This document shows, piece by piece, positions 37,697-50,032 of a DNA stretch of 64,000 bases. Below the pieces are notes generated by a model. That model saw nothing but the letters and a program-made list of their open reading frames with translations, made no database searches and was not told where the DNA came from. Within the stretch, counting starts at the first letter, position 1, and each line of letters starts with the position of its first letter. Source of the stretch: Ascoidea tarda (nom. inval.) (lineage: Eukaryota; Ascomycota; Saccharomycetes; Ascoideales; Ascoideaceae); assembly GCA_030560485.1 (NCBI GenBank), contig JAKTTS010000004.1, positions 1-64,000 on the forward strand, written 5' to 3'. Made by a program: the position numbers and the translations under genes.

Positions 37697-40375
37697 ATGG
37701 CTGTTCAATTGGCTGATAACACTATCAGAAATCCAACTTCTGCTGGTGTTGTTGAGAATAACGATAACTTTGACAATCAGGATAACCACTTTGAACATAT
37801 CATCAATAATGATAGTTTTGATAATTCCAACTTTGGCTACCCAGTCAATCCTCAAGCTCCGAATCTTGGTCTGTTTCCAAATCAATTTCCAACCCCAAGT
37901 CAGTATCAATATCCAAACGTTCCAGTATATTCCAATTACCAACCTCCCCCATCACAATATCAGAACTATCCTAACTCCTATCAGTTTCAATATGGATATG
38001 AATACAGCAATCAATATCCCAATCAGTATGCCAATCAATACAACAATAATTTCGCTGTTCAACATCAATATCAGCAAAATTCTCCTTCAGTTTCTAATCA
38101 GTTGCCCCATCCTTACAGCTATTACAACACTAATAGTGCTTCAAAAAACATCATGACCAACACTAGTGCTGCTTCCGGTAATTATGTAAATGAAACTTTT
38201 GACTCCATCAATGAGCATAATACTACTTATAGACCAGATAATACTACCACTAATAATAAAATTGAAAATTATTCTGCTGGAACTTCCAATTTTGCAAATA
38301 ATAGATACAGCAATTTTTCTACTACTATGACTAATAATAATAATAACAATTTTAGCGGTATGAGTTATAATAGTAAGTTTAATACCAATAATACCAACAA
38401 TTTCAACAACTTCAACAATTCCAATAGAAATTATAACAATAATGGTTATAATAATAAAAAAACTTATTATAATAACAATAACAATAACAAGAGTAAAAAA
38501 AATTTTAATAGATATGTTGATACTAATAATGTCAACGCCAATATTCTTGGTAAATTTATTAATAATAAACAAATGCCTGCCCCAAGAGATGAAAAAATTG
38601 AATACCAATTATTCGGAGCTAAAAAAATAGTTGATCTAGATCAAAAAATTAATCTGATTCAATCCCATGATGATTTAAATTCATCTGCTATTAATTTTGA
38701 TCATTATGACGAAATTCCAATTGAAGTTACTGGTGAAAATATTCCATTTCCAATCAATTCGTTTACCGATAATATTGAATTAAATAATAACTCAACCAAA
38801 ACATATTTAGACCCTTTATTAATTAAAAATATCACCCTATCAAAGTTTAATAAACCAACTCCAGTTCAACGATATTCAGTTCCAATTGTTTTGAACCAAA
38901 GAGATTTAATGGCATGTGCTCAAACAGGTTCAGGCAAAACTGGCGCCTTTCTATTTCCAATTTTATCGGAATCCTTCAAATCTGGTCCAAAGCGATTAAA
39001 CCATGATAATATTGAAAATCTTAATAGCAATGTTCCTTCTCCAACTATTCTTATTCTTGCACCAACAAGGGAATTAGTTTCTCAAATTTTTCAAGAATCT
39101 AAAAAGTTTTGTTATAGGTCCTGGTTGGTTCCATTTTCTGTTTATGGAGGTACTGACATTCAAGTTCAAATAAAGAAAATTCAAAGGCATGGTTGTGATT
39201 TATTAGTTGCAACCCCAGGAAGATTAAATGATTTATTAAACAGAAAAGTCATCTCTTTGAAAGGCATAAAATTTTTAGTTCTTGATGAAGCTGATAGAAT
39301 GTTAGATATGGGGTTTGAGCCGCAAATAAGAAATATTATTCAAAACAATGATATGCCTGACGTTTTGAATAGAACAACTTTAATGTTTTCGGCAACTTTT
39401 CCCAAGGACATTCAACTTTTGGCCAAAAGCTTTTTAAAAAATTATGTTTTTTTGAGTGTTGGTAAAGTTGGATCTACCTCTGAAAATATTACTCAAGAAA
39501 TCTTGTATGTTGAAGAGATTGATAAAAACTCAATTTTATTAAACATTATTCTGAATTGGAAAGCTGGTTTAACTTTGGTTTTTGTTGAAACCAAAAAAAT
39601 GGCTGATAATTTATCTATTTTTTTACAATCCGAGAGTTTTCCTGCTGCTGCTATTCATGGTGATAGATCTCAAAATGATAGAGAAAAAGCATTGAAAAAT
39701 TTTAGAACCGGCAGAAATCCAATTTTAGTTGCAACAGCTGTAGCTGCGAGAGGTTTGGATATTCCAAATGTCACCCATGTTATCAACTATGATTTGCCAG
39801 GAGACATTGATGATTATGTTCATCGAATTGGTAGAACTGGAAGAGCTGGAAACGTTGGTCATTCAACAGCATTTTTCAATTATAATAACAAAAATATTGC
39901 TAAAGATTTAGTTCAGTTATTGACAGAAGCTAATCAAATAATTCCTGACTTTCTTTTAAATTTCCTAAAGATCAACTTCAATAATAAAAATAAACGTAAC
40001 GGGTCTAAAAATTCTAATTTTATTGCAAAAGATCATCGCTCATTTAATAATAACTATAATTATAATAATTATGCTATGAACAATCAAAATAATATTGATA
40101 TTATTTCCAAAAATTTTGCAGATTTTAATATTTCAAGCAACAAATCGGACGATTTTAACAGTTTTAACGTGTCTAACAATGATAATTCAGCCAGTAAATC
40201 TTTTTTCTCAAATGATGAACTGAATATCAACAAAGATAATGTTGATAAAATTAATTTTAAAACTGGTAATAATTTTAATTTATATGATTTTTATCAAAAT
40301 CGTGAAAAGTCAGATTATTTTTTAACCCAAGATAATAGAAATGCAAATGATATTTCAAATAAAAAACCTCAATAA
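37697..40375 (+). CDS. DED1: Ded1-type DEAD-box RNA helicase
   Basis: ATP-dependent RNA helicase needed for scanning and translation initiation; cytoplasmic. 892 aa against 604 in S. cerevisiae. A 270-residue Asn/Tyr/Gln-rich prion-like N-terminus precedes the MPAPRDEK block that precedes the core in Ded1/Ddx3 proteins. Q motif [13 protein letters not shown], Walker A AQTGSGKT (408-415), DEAD (530-533), SAT (565-567) and HRIGRTGR (709-716) are all intact. The core resembles Ded1 (GYTDIQ region, [25 protein letters not shown]). The C-terminus is again Asn-rich and lacks obvious RGG repeats and the WW end. Three in-frame CTG codons (residues 320, 619, 842) lie at variable positions. Ded1 versus its paralogue Dbp1 cannot be distinguished. 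Confidence 0.92.
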   Translation: MAVQLADNTIRNPTSAGVVENNDNFDNQDNHFEHIINNDSFDNSNFGYPVNPQAPNLGLFPNQFPTPSQYQYPNVPVYSNYQPPPSQYQNYPNSYQFQYGYEYSNQYPNQYANQYNNNFAVQHQYQQNSPSVSNQLPHPYSYYNTNSASKNIMTNTSAASGNYVNETFDSINEHNTTYRPDNTTTNNKIENYSAGTSNFANNRYSNFSTTMTNNNNNNFSGMSYNSKFNTNNTNNFNNFNNSNRNYNNNGYNNKKTYYNNNNNNKSKKNFNRYVDTNNVNANILGKFINNKQMPAPRDEKIEYQLFGAKKIVDLDQKINLIQSHDDLNSSAINFDHYDEIPIEVTGENIPFPINSFTDNIELNNNSTKTYLDPLLIKNITLSKFNKPTPVQRYSVPIVLNQRDLMACAQTGSGKTGAFLFPILSESFKSGPKRLNHDNIENLNSNVPSPTILILAPTRELVSQIFQESKKFCYRSWLVPFSVYGGTDIQVQIKKIQRHGCDLLVATPGRLNDLLNRKVISLKGIKFLVLDEADRMLDMGFEPQIRNIIQNNDMPDVLNRTTLMFSATFPKDIQLLAKSFLKNYVFLSVGKVGSTSENITQEILYVEEIDKNSILLNIILNWKAGLTLVFVETKKMADNLSIFLQSESFPAAAIHGDRSQNDREKALKNFRTGRNPILVATAVAARGLDIPNVTHVINYDLPGDIDDYVHRIGRTGRAGNVGHSTAFFNYNNKNIAKDLVQLLTEANQIIPDFLLNFLKINFNNKNKRNGSKNSNFIAKDHRSFNNNYNYNNYAMNNQNNIDIISKNFADFNISSNKSDDFNSFNVSNNDNSASKSFFSNDELNINKDNVDKINFKTGNNFNLYDFYQNREKSDYFLTQDNRNANDISNKKPQ

Positions 40376-41665
40376 AATTTTATATACCCTCACTGATTCA
40401 GAGGAGAACCTGAGGTTAACTTCAGATAGAAATGAACACTTAAATTCAAATGAAATGGGTTTGAGTGAAAATGTTCAATTTAAGTTTGCTAATCATTAAA
40501 TCATATTCATTGTTATTGTTTTTTTATTGTTTTTTGCATTAATATATTTATTTTTTTCTATTGATTATTTATTTCCTACATTCTTTTTACAATCTTTTCT
40601 GGTGATGGAATTTTAATTTTTCATATTTTGGCTAAACTTTCTTACACTTGCACTATCCACTTATTTTTTGGATTAATAATATTATTAAACAATTTCAAGA
40701 TTTTGGAGAAAAACTATTTAGAAAAACTATTTTATAGCTTTTCTAACTAGAAGCATTATTTAATTTTTCGATAAATTTTAAGTAGCCAAAATATTTTTTT
40801 TTGAGAATTTTCTGTGTTTATTTTTTATTCAATTTAATTATCCTTAAAAACATGATATGATTTGCTGGTTTTTTTATTTTTTATTAAAATTCAACATTAA
40901 TCAAACATATTATCATATTGTAATACTATTTTAAGCTTTGTTAATTTTGATTATTGCTTTTTGGAAACATAAAACGGTTTTTATTAGTTTTTCAACATTT
41001 TGCTTTAGGTTATTTATCATATGTTTTATATTTTTTTTTGGAATTTAAAGTTTTTTTGTTATAAGTGTTTTTTTTATTCATCAAATCTTTTTGAGAGATA
41101 TAATAGTTAATATTTGTTGAGATTTATACACCAGGGGTTATTAATTTAATTTTTGAAATGTGTTAAAGACAAATATATTTTATGAAAATCAATTAATTGA
41201 ACACAGAAAGCACAAGAGAAAGGGTGTATTTGTATTAAATTCAAAAAGATAAATAGTAAAAATAGAGTAAAACGCTTCATGTTAAGTTGATATATAATTA
41301 TTTTAATAAATATGCATTTCTATTAATAATTTTTAAAGAAAAAGAAAACCTTTTTAGTTATTTGTTTTTCAGACCTTTGGTTTGGAGACGTTCATGGTTA
41401 AATTTATTCATGAGTTTCTTTTTGTGTTGTGTTAATTATATAAAAAGTGCAAAAACATATTTGTTGACGAAATAAAAAATTTAAGGTAAGGATACTTCAA
41501 AACTTTAGTAAATACGTTTATTGGATATCACTAATCAATGAATTTAGAAAAATACATGCAATTGGTATCTATTAATTTAAAGAAATAAAACAAAAAAACA
41601 ATCAACACAAAAATAAAGATTTTAAATAAAAATATAGTATTCTATGGATGAAAACCCTCTACATC
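40376..41665. other. 1.3-kb AT-rich convergent intergenic region
   Basis: Between convergent DED1 and GCN1. A short interrupted palindrome CTGAGGTTAACTTCAG lies at about 40409. The rest is T-rich/A-rich with no supportable gene. Confidence 0.5.
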
Positions 41666-44600
41666 TCAAACTGCCCATATTTCATTCTCGTCTTCAAACC
41701 TGTCAGAAAACATAACTTCCTCATCACCACCAGCTGCGATTTTCTCTCTTTCAGCTTTTGCCAAACGAGTCGCAACCCTTTTTGTGTAATCACCAATAGA
41801 CCTTAAAAGAATTTTGCTTCCTATAATAGTTGACACACTGTCTTGATTTTCACCATGTAATTTCTCAAACCATTCTTGGAAAAATTTGGAATCCTCATCA
41901 TGAACTAAATTAAAACATTCAATATAAGCTTTTTCAGCAGCAAGTTTAATAGGAATTATAGAATCTCGAACACACATAAATATCGCTAAGGAAATTTTGG
42001 TAATGTTTTTTTTAATTATTTCATCATATTCGAACCTCGCGAGAGTTCTTAAGACTACTAATGATAACCTTCTGGCCTCCAATGAATTAGATTTGGGTTT
42101 GTTTGCCGCAATACACAAAGAATTAATTAGTTCCTCAATAGTTTCATCAAACACAAAGAAAGGCTCATGGTTTGTTTGAGAGTTGTCTAACAAAAATCTT
42201 TTAGGAGGGCCAACGTTTCCATGGAGCAACAAATATTTGCCTGCTGCAATAATCGAATTTTCCGAAATATGTGGAATCTTGCTGTTGATTCCAACATTTA
42301 TGATATCGCCAATATCACGATTTAGAGCATCATCAACAAATATATGAGCTGGTGCATTTTGCAAAAACGAATTCATTGTTAGTATTGAAAAATTAGCAGT
42401 TTCACCTTCAAAAGGAGCCAGTAAAATCTTGGTTCGTAAAATCTTGGTGGCACTATCACTATTAAGAATTTTGGATAAGGATCCAATTAACTTTGCGTAC
42501 ATTGTTATTAAATTCTCATTACTATTAGATAAATCTTCTTCAATTAATTTCAAAATATTAGATTTGGAAACATCACCCATTTTGGATCCCGATTTATTCA
42601 CAACTTCTACTATAGCATTTACTATAGCGAATTTGATTCGTGGATCATTAGTAACTTTAGCACTGTTCACTAATTCAGTTACTAAAGGATCGACTCTTGG
42701 TTGATGTTCAATAAGTGATCCCAAAGCTTTAGCTGCTTTAGATCTCAATGTTTCATTGCTAGAATCCAATAAAGATTTAACAAAAGTTCTTTGCAATTGA
42801 GGAATGAAAGGTCTTAGGAATTGAGGAACCTTAGAGAAAAGAATGTTAAGAGTGGATAAAATAGATGCCTTTACGTCACCATTGAATCTATCACCTATTA
42901 CACGAATTAAAGGACCTGTTATAGCTGTAACATAAGTTTTTAATATAATTGGAGGAGTTTTTGAAACAATTTCGGCAATACCATCTGCAGATAGCTGTCT
43001 TTGTTCTGATGTTCCATACATAAGACCACGAATAAATACTGGCAAAATACAACTGGGTCCTTTAGGTAACTTGAATCCAGGTAAATCTACATCATTTACA
43101 CCTGTTAAAGCCAATGACTCTTGAGCTGGTTTTACCAATCTCTCTAGTGACTCCTTTGATTGCAAAGAAATCAACATAGATAATGCATGCCATGCATGGA
43201 AAACAACATCTTCGTTTTCATCATCTAAAGAGTTTATTGTGTTGGTTACAATATCTTGAGTGTAAACTGAATAATCCAAATTTGTTTTTTCAAAAAAGGT
43301 GCATAAATGTTTGTAAACAACAGCCCTTTTCTGTGGATTTTCACTTTTAATAAAAGAAAGTAACTGTTGCAATAATGGATGCAAGCCGCGCTCATCTTCA
43401 ATTGACAACAAAATTTTTTGAAATGCCTTATCAATTTCTTCTTGTTCCTTTTTATTGTTTTGATTTTGGATAATAGCTTCAACCAAAACATTAATTATAG
43501 AAGACAATCGTCTATAGAGAGCATTCCCAGCAACTTCTGCCAATGAACCAAGAGCTGAAGCTTTAAATGCATCAACTGGCGGAGATAATAGAGTTGGTAT
43601 TAAAATTGGAAAGATATCATCCGATTTAGTAGCCATAATTTCTTGCAAGGCATAAAGAGCATTATCAGAATGATCACTTGAAGCTAAAAGATGAAGAAGA
43701 TGTGGAATTATGCCATCAATTGCTGCTTTTCCAATCGTATCCTGCAAGACTTCAAATGCAAGACCAGCAGATGATCTAACATCATCATCATTGTCAATCA
43801 AACAATCACGAATAATTGTAATAAAAGATTCTTGATATTGGCTCACAACTTCTGAATCACTTGTTTGAATCAACTCTCTAAGAGCAATACAAATTCCCTG
43901 TTTGACATCAGAATCGTCTCTTGATGATGATTTTTCGTAAATTGGCAACAACTCCTGCAAAATTAAGCTTCCAACACGGCGAGTAAGATCTGCTAGAGAT
44001 CTAGCAGCAGTTTCGCGAAGATCACCACTATCATCAGCCAAACGACAAATTGTAAGTGAGATAATTGTCGGCAAAATCTCTTTTAATGTACGTGGAGTAT
44101 TGTACACAAGAGATTTCCATATGTCAAGAGCAGCATTGCGAACCACACCATCAACATCAAATCGGCAAAAAAATAAGGCAGACAAAAGCACATTACGACG
44201 ATCAATTCCAAGAACTTCAACAAGTCTTTTCCCAACACCAGAAAATTCAACTTCTTCAGAGGTTTCAGCATTACGATTAAGTCCAGTAACTTGATATAAC
44301 AATTCTCCAATGAGTTGAATTGAACTAAGACGAATTCTGTAACTGGGATTACAGAGACCATTTTCAAGTTCAGGCAAAAGTAAATCAATAGCTTTATTTG
44401 CGTAATTTTTAACAAGCAATTTACCAGACCTCATGGCAGTTTCACTGATATTAGGATCTACATCAGCCAATCCATTAAGAATTGATGGAATAATTCTGGA
44501 AATATAAGGAGCAAATTGATTTCCAAAACAAGCAGGCAAAAATAATAACAATGGCATAAAACCCTCCCGTATAAATGAAATAGAGCTTGTTGTACCAGCT

Positions 44601-47600
44601 AAAATTGTTGGCAAGCATTCATCAAGCTTTGAAACACCAAGTCCAGAAATTACTTCTGCAAGAGCCTGAGCTGCACCGAGTCTATCTCCACGTTTATCAG
44701 GATCTTCAAATGTGCTAAACAATTTGTCAACAAGCCCTGGGAAATTTTCTTCACCAAGTTTTTCAACTAAAGAACCTAAGGCTCTAGCAGCAGTGGCTCT
44801 AGTAGCACCAACTGGATCTACCATTGCGACTTCCAATTCATTTACCAAGGATGGCAAATATGGATACAAATCCCTATTATCTACTAAAATTGCCATATTT
44901 CCAACAATTTGACAGGCTTTACGTTTAGTTGAAGCAGATCTATCAACCATACCACGATGAATAACATGTATGATGAGAGCTAATGAAGGACCATCAATAT
45001 AATGAACAAATTGGGTTTTAATCAATTCATCTAAAGATTCATCAGTGTATTTAGTAGGATTTCCAATTGCTTTGATTAAAATTGGAACCAATTTTTGAAT
45101 TTCGGGGTTTCGAATTACCTCACCGAATCGCTTTAAAGACTGATCCGCAGATTTTCTAACTTCTTTGTGAGTGTCTGTAAGAACACTAACAATCTCAGGA
45201 ACAATAGTAGAAAGAGAAAAAGACAATTGAGTTGGATCCAAGTAAGCCATAGAACCTAATAGCTCAACAGATGCCTTTTTCGACCTCCATGAAATATCAT
45301 CCAAGTTATCAATAGCCAAGGGAATTATCTTTTTGACTCCAAAACCTGTTGTGCTTTTCATGATGGTTTTAGCTGTTATATCAGTATACAATCGAACATC
45401 AGCAGAAATATCACCTAAGTTTTTTAAAATAACAGGTAGAATTTCCAAAGCATAAGGTTCAAAAAATTTACCTAAGCTTTCAGATAAACAAGAAACAGCA
45501 ATAGAAACGCCTTCTCTTTTGATAGGATCTTTTTTATCTTCTGCCGACTCAATCAAAGTTCGAACAACATCATATTCAAACAACGTTTTTATCCCAGCTC
45601 CTTTTACAAAACCAGCCAATCCAAAACCTGCACCTCTTCTTTGATACAAATACTTTGCTTCAAATAGTTTCTTGAACATAAGCTCAATATAGTTGGGTAA
45701 GGATTTTGGTATTAAAGGTACTAACCCAGCCAAACAATTGGATATAGCCCTTTGAACGTTCACTGAAGGAGTGTCCAATGTCTTTATTAGTCGATCAACA
45801 ACTTGAGTTAATCTTTTATCAGATGATTTAAGATGCTTTGCTAATGCTCCATATAAAATAATAGTAATTTCTTTAATATCGTTTTGAGTTTTACTATTTT
45901 TTTCAGTTTTTGAGGCCAAAAATCGCTCAAAAATTGGAATTAATCCTTCAAGATTTTGAGACCCAAATAAATTAATAATATCAATACCAGCATCTTGAAA
46001 CTCTTGTCTAACAATAATTTCCGAGTCGCCCAAAGCACCTTCATTAATAAAGAAGCTAAAAAGTGAAAGAACTGAAATTTTATTGCTAAACAAAGGAGAA
46101 CAGTACTTTAAAGTTAAAGCGATTCCACTTCGGATTTCCCAAGGATCCTTTTGATCAGTAGAAGACTTAATTACCAACCCATACTCGTCAAGAATTGGTT
46201 CTGGTGGTTTTGATTTAAGTTTATACAAACCAAGAAGTGCTTCTAAAGTGGTCAGAAAAATTGTGGGTTCATCTTTGGAAAGTATATCAATGGCAGAAAA
46301 AATGGACTTGGAAACAGATAATCGAATTCCGCTGTCTTTGTTTGCTAAAAATTCCATTAATTGAAGTGGGGCAGTTTTATCCAAAACAAATCCATTTTCC
46401 CTCCAAATTGTCAGCGCAATTTCGGCATTGTGATCATTATTATCAAATGTAGATATCCATATTTCATTCGAATAACTCATATCTAAAGACAAATCAAATT
46501 CTGAGTCTAAACAATCTAAAACTGCATTTCGAGCAAACACCTCAGGAGTTAATAAAGAACTGAGAATAATCGAAACATCTTCTTCACTTAAGCTATCAGA
46601 AACATTTTGGCAAAGAGAGTTGAAGCATTCTTTTGCAATCTTAGCTTTAGATGGTATCATCATTAATGACAATAAAACTTCCAAAATATATTTTTTCACA
46701 ATATTCTCATTATCTAATACCTCACTATGATTTGCAACTATTTCAACTGCCAACATTAATAAATCTTCTTCTTTGTCTTCTTCTGCAAATTCTGCTTTTC
46801 TAGCAACAGCATGTTTGTTAGCATTTTTCATTGCAACCAGTTTCCCATTTTGTAAAACTTTGGTTAACAAAGGCAAAATATATATTATAGAAAATATGTC
46901 AAGTGGAACTTGGTCGGACAAAAATTTTATTCTGAAAAGAATTCTAGATAGTAATTCAAGCACAGGCTCTTCTAAAAGATTACTGGGTAAATTTCCAACT
47001 TCATATATTCTCAAGGTTGCAACACCCACAAAAAGTTTTGTTGCACCTAATCTAGGACTGATGATGTTAGAAAGTGTTAAAAATGCATCACTAGCCTTGG
47101 AGTTTAAAAAAATCGAGCAATAATTATTTTCCATTATTGCTAAAAGAGAATTTACAGCAGTTGAAAAATAATACTCATAGCCATTATTAACATTTTTAGC
47201 ACTATTGCCTAAACCATCAATAATAGATACTCCACGTTTTAAACGAAGATAATTCTCGTGAATAGTCAGACGAATTGAAGATTCTTTTTTAAGTTGTTCA
47301 TTAACTAATTGTTGATCTTCCCAACTGGTTTTTTTCTTCGAATTTGCTGATAAATTTTGATTGTTTAGTAAATGGTTTGAACTATAAGCAGCAGTTTTTG
47401 AGCTTTTTTGATTTTTAGATTTAGTATCGGCGAGGGGATTGATTACCACAGTTGAGCCATCAGATTTCCATATTTTTACATTAATATCATTAAGTAATTT
47501 CAATTTGTTAATAGAAACATCTTTTTTAATATTAGATTCAACTATAGGTCCTATTGTATCAGGAGATACAAATGCTAATAAATTAATTGATTCAACAGCT

Positions 47601-50032
47601 GCTTCATACAAAGATCTTTCAAGGTCAGAAATTAAAAGCAAATCATAGCATTGCAAAAACATTTTTTCAGAATCGTCTGCAACTATTTTTCCCGGGTCAA
47701 GATTGACTTTTTGACAGGCACCTATCCAGCCATTTTTAATTTTCACAGACAGATGGTTGCAAATAACTAATAAATTTTTCAAATGCTTGATTACGATTGA
47801 TTTTTCAGAAGGTTTAGATGAAGAAATGATAATAACAATATTTGGGATTAATTTAAAATCAAAATTGAACTTTTCAGAATCGAAATAAGTGTTAGAATTG
47901 CGCAAACTTTCAAATAATCCATCAATTAGCAAATCCCCGACAAGTGATTGATGATTTTTGAATAATTTAGTTACCAAATCATAGCAAGGCTTTCTTATCT
48001 CAAAAGAAATGTTTTTAGATAAAAGTAAATAGAGCCAGGAAAGGCTGTAACAAACAGGTTTTGAGTTCAAATCATCAGTATCGTTATTTAGGGTTAGGTT
48101 GCTTAAATTAGAAAAGTAATTGATAGAATAATATAGAGCGTGAGAAAACCATTTAACTTCGTCATGATTATTGAATTTTGAATAGATTTTTGAGTTGACT
48201 AATATAGAAGGTTTTTCATCATTTTTGTAGGCACTTTGAAAGACGGAATTAATGTCAAAGGAACTTTGAAGGGATTGGGACTTGAACTCATTTAAAATGA
48301 TAAAACAAATTGATAGAACAACGTAGGAAGATAAAATATTTTTATTGGCTAAATTGGACAATGGGTTGTTAATAATACTATCAAAATTAGTTAAAAAAGT
48401 GGGCAAGAGTTGAGATAAAATATTAAGAAATTCTGATGAAGATTTCAAGTGATTATAATTTAATAAAAAATTATGACCGAAATTCAAATACCAGTTTTTG
48501 CGTAAATTTAATTTATTGTCATTGAAACCTTTTAGAAGAATTTTTATAATGGAATCATCGAATTTATGATTTAAAGTTAGTAAAATGAAAAAATGATTGA
48601 AGAATGAAGATAAGTTATAGTATAAAGAATTTTCAATCTGATCTTTTGAGATTAAAGTTGATAAATTGTTAATGATTTTAATTGAAGAAGTTAGTTGGAG
48701 ATCGGAAGAGTTTTGGTCAAATTTCAAGTTATTTAAAATAGAGGTGAAGATAAATTTTTGATCTAAATTTGAAGCCGATCTTAGAGAAACAAATAATCTA
48801 TCGATTATTTTTGATATTGAGGTATTGTCATTTATAGTCGATAGTGAGTTCATAAAGGAGTTTTTTGAGCCATTTCGAATAAAATCTTTTGAATTTTTAA
48901 GGTTAGTAAATAGTTGATCATATAATTTTGAAAGGTCGTTATATGATAAATTGATTTTGAGATTGAGAAATAAGTTTGAAGAAATGTGACCAAAGATTAA
49001 TTCAGGGGATCTTAATGAAGCTTTGATTAGAACAGGTAAAATTTTTGATTTGAAAAAAAGCGATTTGGGATCATTTGTAAACAAGTTGATGAAGTACAGA
49101 TCGAATTTTTGATAAACTAAAGGCAAAAGAGCAAATTTATTTAGTAGAATGTTGTTATTATAAAAATCGGTAATTAGATCTGATTTTGTATTGAAAAAAT
49201 GGAATAAATTAGGAATAGCAGGAATTAAATTTTGAACAGATTTAGATAAAACTGAAATTGATAATAAAATGGAAGAGTTTGGAAGATTTATTTTTGACAG
49301 TTTTAATTGTAAAATCGAATCCAAGTAGATCTGAATAAATTGGGGGCCCTGAAAACTCAGTTGAGGGTTTTGCAAATTTTTGAAAACAATTGATAAAGTA
49401 TTTATTGAATTATTGAAAACAGAATTTTGAATTCTCAACTTGTGGTTAGCGTTGGGGCTAATAGGAGGAGGAAGTTTGGGATCAAATTGGTAATTTGAAG
49501 CAAGAGAGCTCGTGGAATAGTGTGTTGCATAATTAATTAATATGGAGTGTGATATAATTAAGTTTTCAAGCAGAAGAGAGGAGTTTCCGGTGTCAACCAA
49601 ATGAATTGAATTTAAAATCAAGGTTTTATTGATGATTTCCAATAAAAACAAAACATCAGATATGGGCAAAGAAGAAGTGATTAGATTTGAAGAAATTAAA
49701 TCAGTAAAGTATTTGATTAAAATTGAATTGCAATCCACCTTTTCGTCTTTTGCAGTACTATCATTATTGAATGATAGATTTAAAAAACTGGGAACCAAGT
49801 TATTGACATAAAAAGTTCTAGAGTGCTCATTGAAGGAAAACTTGTTATAATTAACCAACAAAATCTTCAAAATCAATAGAAACTGCTTGTGGTGATCAAT
49901 ATCTTTGGCATTTGAAACCAATAAATTGTTCAAATCTTGTAACGTCTGCAACTGTAGGGCAGCTGAACCATTCAATAAGTGGTTGGTCAAGTCTGCCAAA
50001 GATAGGCTAAGCAAAGCAGGACTCTCAGCCAT
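41666..50032 (-). CDS. GCN1: Gcn1, translational stress sensor and Gcn2 activator
   Basis: Giant HEAT-repeat protein that binds collided ribosomes and relays uncharged-tRNA signals to the kinase Gcn2 in general amino acid control. 2788 aa (2672 in S. cerevisiae). A single uninterrupted frame from ATG 50032 shows continuous alpha-helical HEAT repeats. The central block (about 1340-1960) shows the eEF3-like repeats (for example EAKYLYQRRGAGFGLAGFVKGAGI and WRSKKASVELLGSMAYLDPTQLS). Downstream is the region known to bind Gcn2 RWD. The divergent neighbour is ANP1 and a CACGTG lies 167 bp upstream. The N-terminal 600 residues are more divergent, as known for this family. Confidence 0.97.
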   Translation of the reverse strand: MAESPALLSLSLADLTNHLLNGSAALQLQTLQDLNNLLVSNAKDIDHHKQFLLILKILLVNYNKFSFNEHSRTFYVNNLVPSFLNLSFNNDSTAKDEKVDCNSILIKYFTDLISSNLITSSLPISDVLFLLEIINKTLILNSIHLVDTGNSSLLLENLIISHSILINYATHYSTSSLASNYQFDPKLPPPISPNANHKLRIQNSVFNNSINTLSIVFKNLQNPQLSFQGPQFIQIYLDSILQLKLSKINLPNSSILLSISVLSKSVQNLIPAIPNLFHFFNTKSDLITDFYNNNILLNKFALLPLVYQKFDLYFINLFTNDPKSLFFKSKILPVLIKASLRSPELIFGHISSNLFLNLKINLSYNDLSKLYDQLFTNLKNSKDFIRNGSKNSFMNSLSTINDNTSISKIIDRLFVSLRSASNLDQKFIFTSILNNLKFDQNSSDLQLTSSIKIINNLSTLISKDQIENSLYYNLSSFFNHFFILLTLNHKFDDSIIKILLKGFNDNKLNLRKNWYLNFGHNFLLNYNHLKSSSEFLNILSQLLPTFLTNFDSIINNPLSNLANKNILSSYVVLSICFIILNEFKSQSLQSSFDINSVFQSAYKNDEKPSILVNSKIYSKFNNHDEVKWFSHALYYSINYFSNLSNLTLNNDTDDLNSKPVCYSLSWLYLLLSKNISFEIRKPCYDLVTKLFKNHQSLVGDLLIDGLFESLRNSNTYFDSEKFNFDFKLIPNIVIIISSSKPSEKSIVIKHLKNLLVICNHLSVKIKNGWIGACQKVNLDPGKIVADDSEKMFLQCYDLLLISDLERSLYEAAVESINLLAFVSPDTIGPIVESNIKKDVSINKLKLLNDINVKIWKSDGSTVVINPLADTKSKNQKSSKTAAYSSNHLLNNQNLSANSKKKTSWEDQQLVNEQLKKESSIRLTIHENYLRLKRGVSIIDGLGNSAKNVNNGYEYYFSTAVNSLLAIMENNYCSIFLNSKASDAFLTLSNIISPRLGATKLFVGVATLRIYEVGNLPSNLLEEPVLELLSRILFRIKFLSDQVPLDIFSIIYILPLLTKVLQNGKLVAMKNANKHAVARKAEFAEEDKEEDLLMLAVEIVANHSEVLDNENIVKKYILEVLLSLMMIPSKAKIAKECFNSLCQNVSDSLSEEDVSIILSSLLTPEVFARNAVLDCLDSEFDLSLDMSYSNEIWISTFDNNDHNAEIALTIWRENGFVLDKTAPLQLMEFLANKDSGIRLSVSKSIFSAIDILSKDEPTIFLTTLEALLGLYKLKSKPPEPILDEYGLVIKSSTDQKDPWEIRSGIALTLKYCSPLFSNKISVLSLFSFFINEGALGDSEIIVRQEFQDAGIDIINLFGSQNLEGLIPIFERFLASKTEKNSKTQNDIKEITIILYGALAKHLKSSDKRLTQVVDRLIKTLDTPSVNVQRAISNCLAGLVPLIPKSLPNYIELMFKKLFEAKYLYQRRGAGFGLAGFVKGAGIKTLFEYDVVRTLIESAEDKKDPIKREGVSIAVSCLSESLGKFFEPYALEILPVILKNLGDISADVRLYTDITAKTIMKSTTGFGVKKIIPLAIDNLDDISWRSKKASVELLGSMAYLDPTQLSFSLSTIVPEIVSVLTDTHKEVRKSADQSLKRFGEVIRNPEIQKLVPILIKAIGNPTKYTDESLDELIKTQFVHYIDGPSLALIIHVIHRGMVDRSASTKRKACQIVGNMAILVDNRDLYPYLPSLVNELEVAMVDPVGATRATAARALGSLVEKLGEENFPGLVDKLFSTFEDPDKRGDRLGAAQALAEVISGLGVSKLDECLPTILAGTTSSISFIREGFMPLLLFLPACFGNQFAPYISRIIPSILNGLADVDPNISETAMRSGKLLVKNYANKAIDLLLPELENGLCNPSYRIRLSSIQLIGELLYQVTGLNRNAETSEEVEFSGVGKRLVEVLGIDRRNVLLSALFFCRFDVDGVVRNAALDIWKSLVYNTPRTLKEILPTIISLTICRLADDSGDLRETAARSLADLTRRVGSLILQELLPIYEKSSSRDDSDVKQGICIALRELIQTSDSEVVSQYQESFITIIRDCLIDNDDDVRSSAGLAFEVLQDTIGKAAIDGIIPHLLHLLASSDHSDNALYALQEIMATKSDDIFPILIPTLLSPPVDAFKASALGSLAEVAGNALYRRLSSIINVLVEAIIQNQNNKKEQEEIDKAFQKILLSIEDERGLHPLLQQLLSFIKSENPQKRAVVYKHLCTFFEKTNLDYSVYTQDIVTNTINSLDDENEDVVFHAWHALSMLISLQSKESLERLVKPAQESLALTGVNDVDLPGFKLPKGPSCILPVFIRGLMYGTSEQRQLSADGIAEIVSKTPPIILKTYVTAITGPLIRVIGDRFNGDVKASILSTLNILFSKVPQFLRPFIPQLQRTFVKSLLDSSNETLRSKAAKALGSLIEHQPRVDPLVTELVNSAKVTNDPRIKFAIVNAIVEVVNKSGSKMGDVSKSNILKLIEEDLSNSNENLITMYAKLIGSLSKILNSDSATKILRTKILLAPFEGETANFSILTMNSFLQNAPAHIFVDDALNRDIGDIINVGINSKIPHISENSIIAAGKYLLLHGNVGPPKRFLLDNSQTNHEPFFVFDETIEELINSLCIAANKPKSNSLEARRLSLVVLRTLARFEYDEIIKKNITKISLAIFMCVRDSIIPIKLAAEKAYIECFNLVHDEDSKFFQEWFEKLHGENQDSVSTIIGSKILLRSIGDYTKRVATRLAKAEREKIAAGGDEEVMFSDRFEDENEIWAV

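Noticed and set aside
41287-41475. 62-codon ORF in the DED1/GCN1 gap
   Set aside because: No ATG at the frame start; AT-rich hydrophobic translation typical of noncoding DNA.
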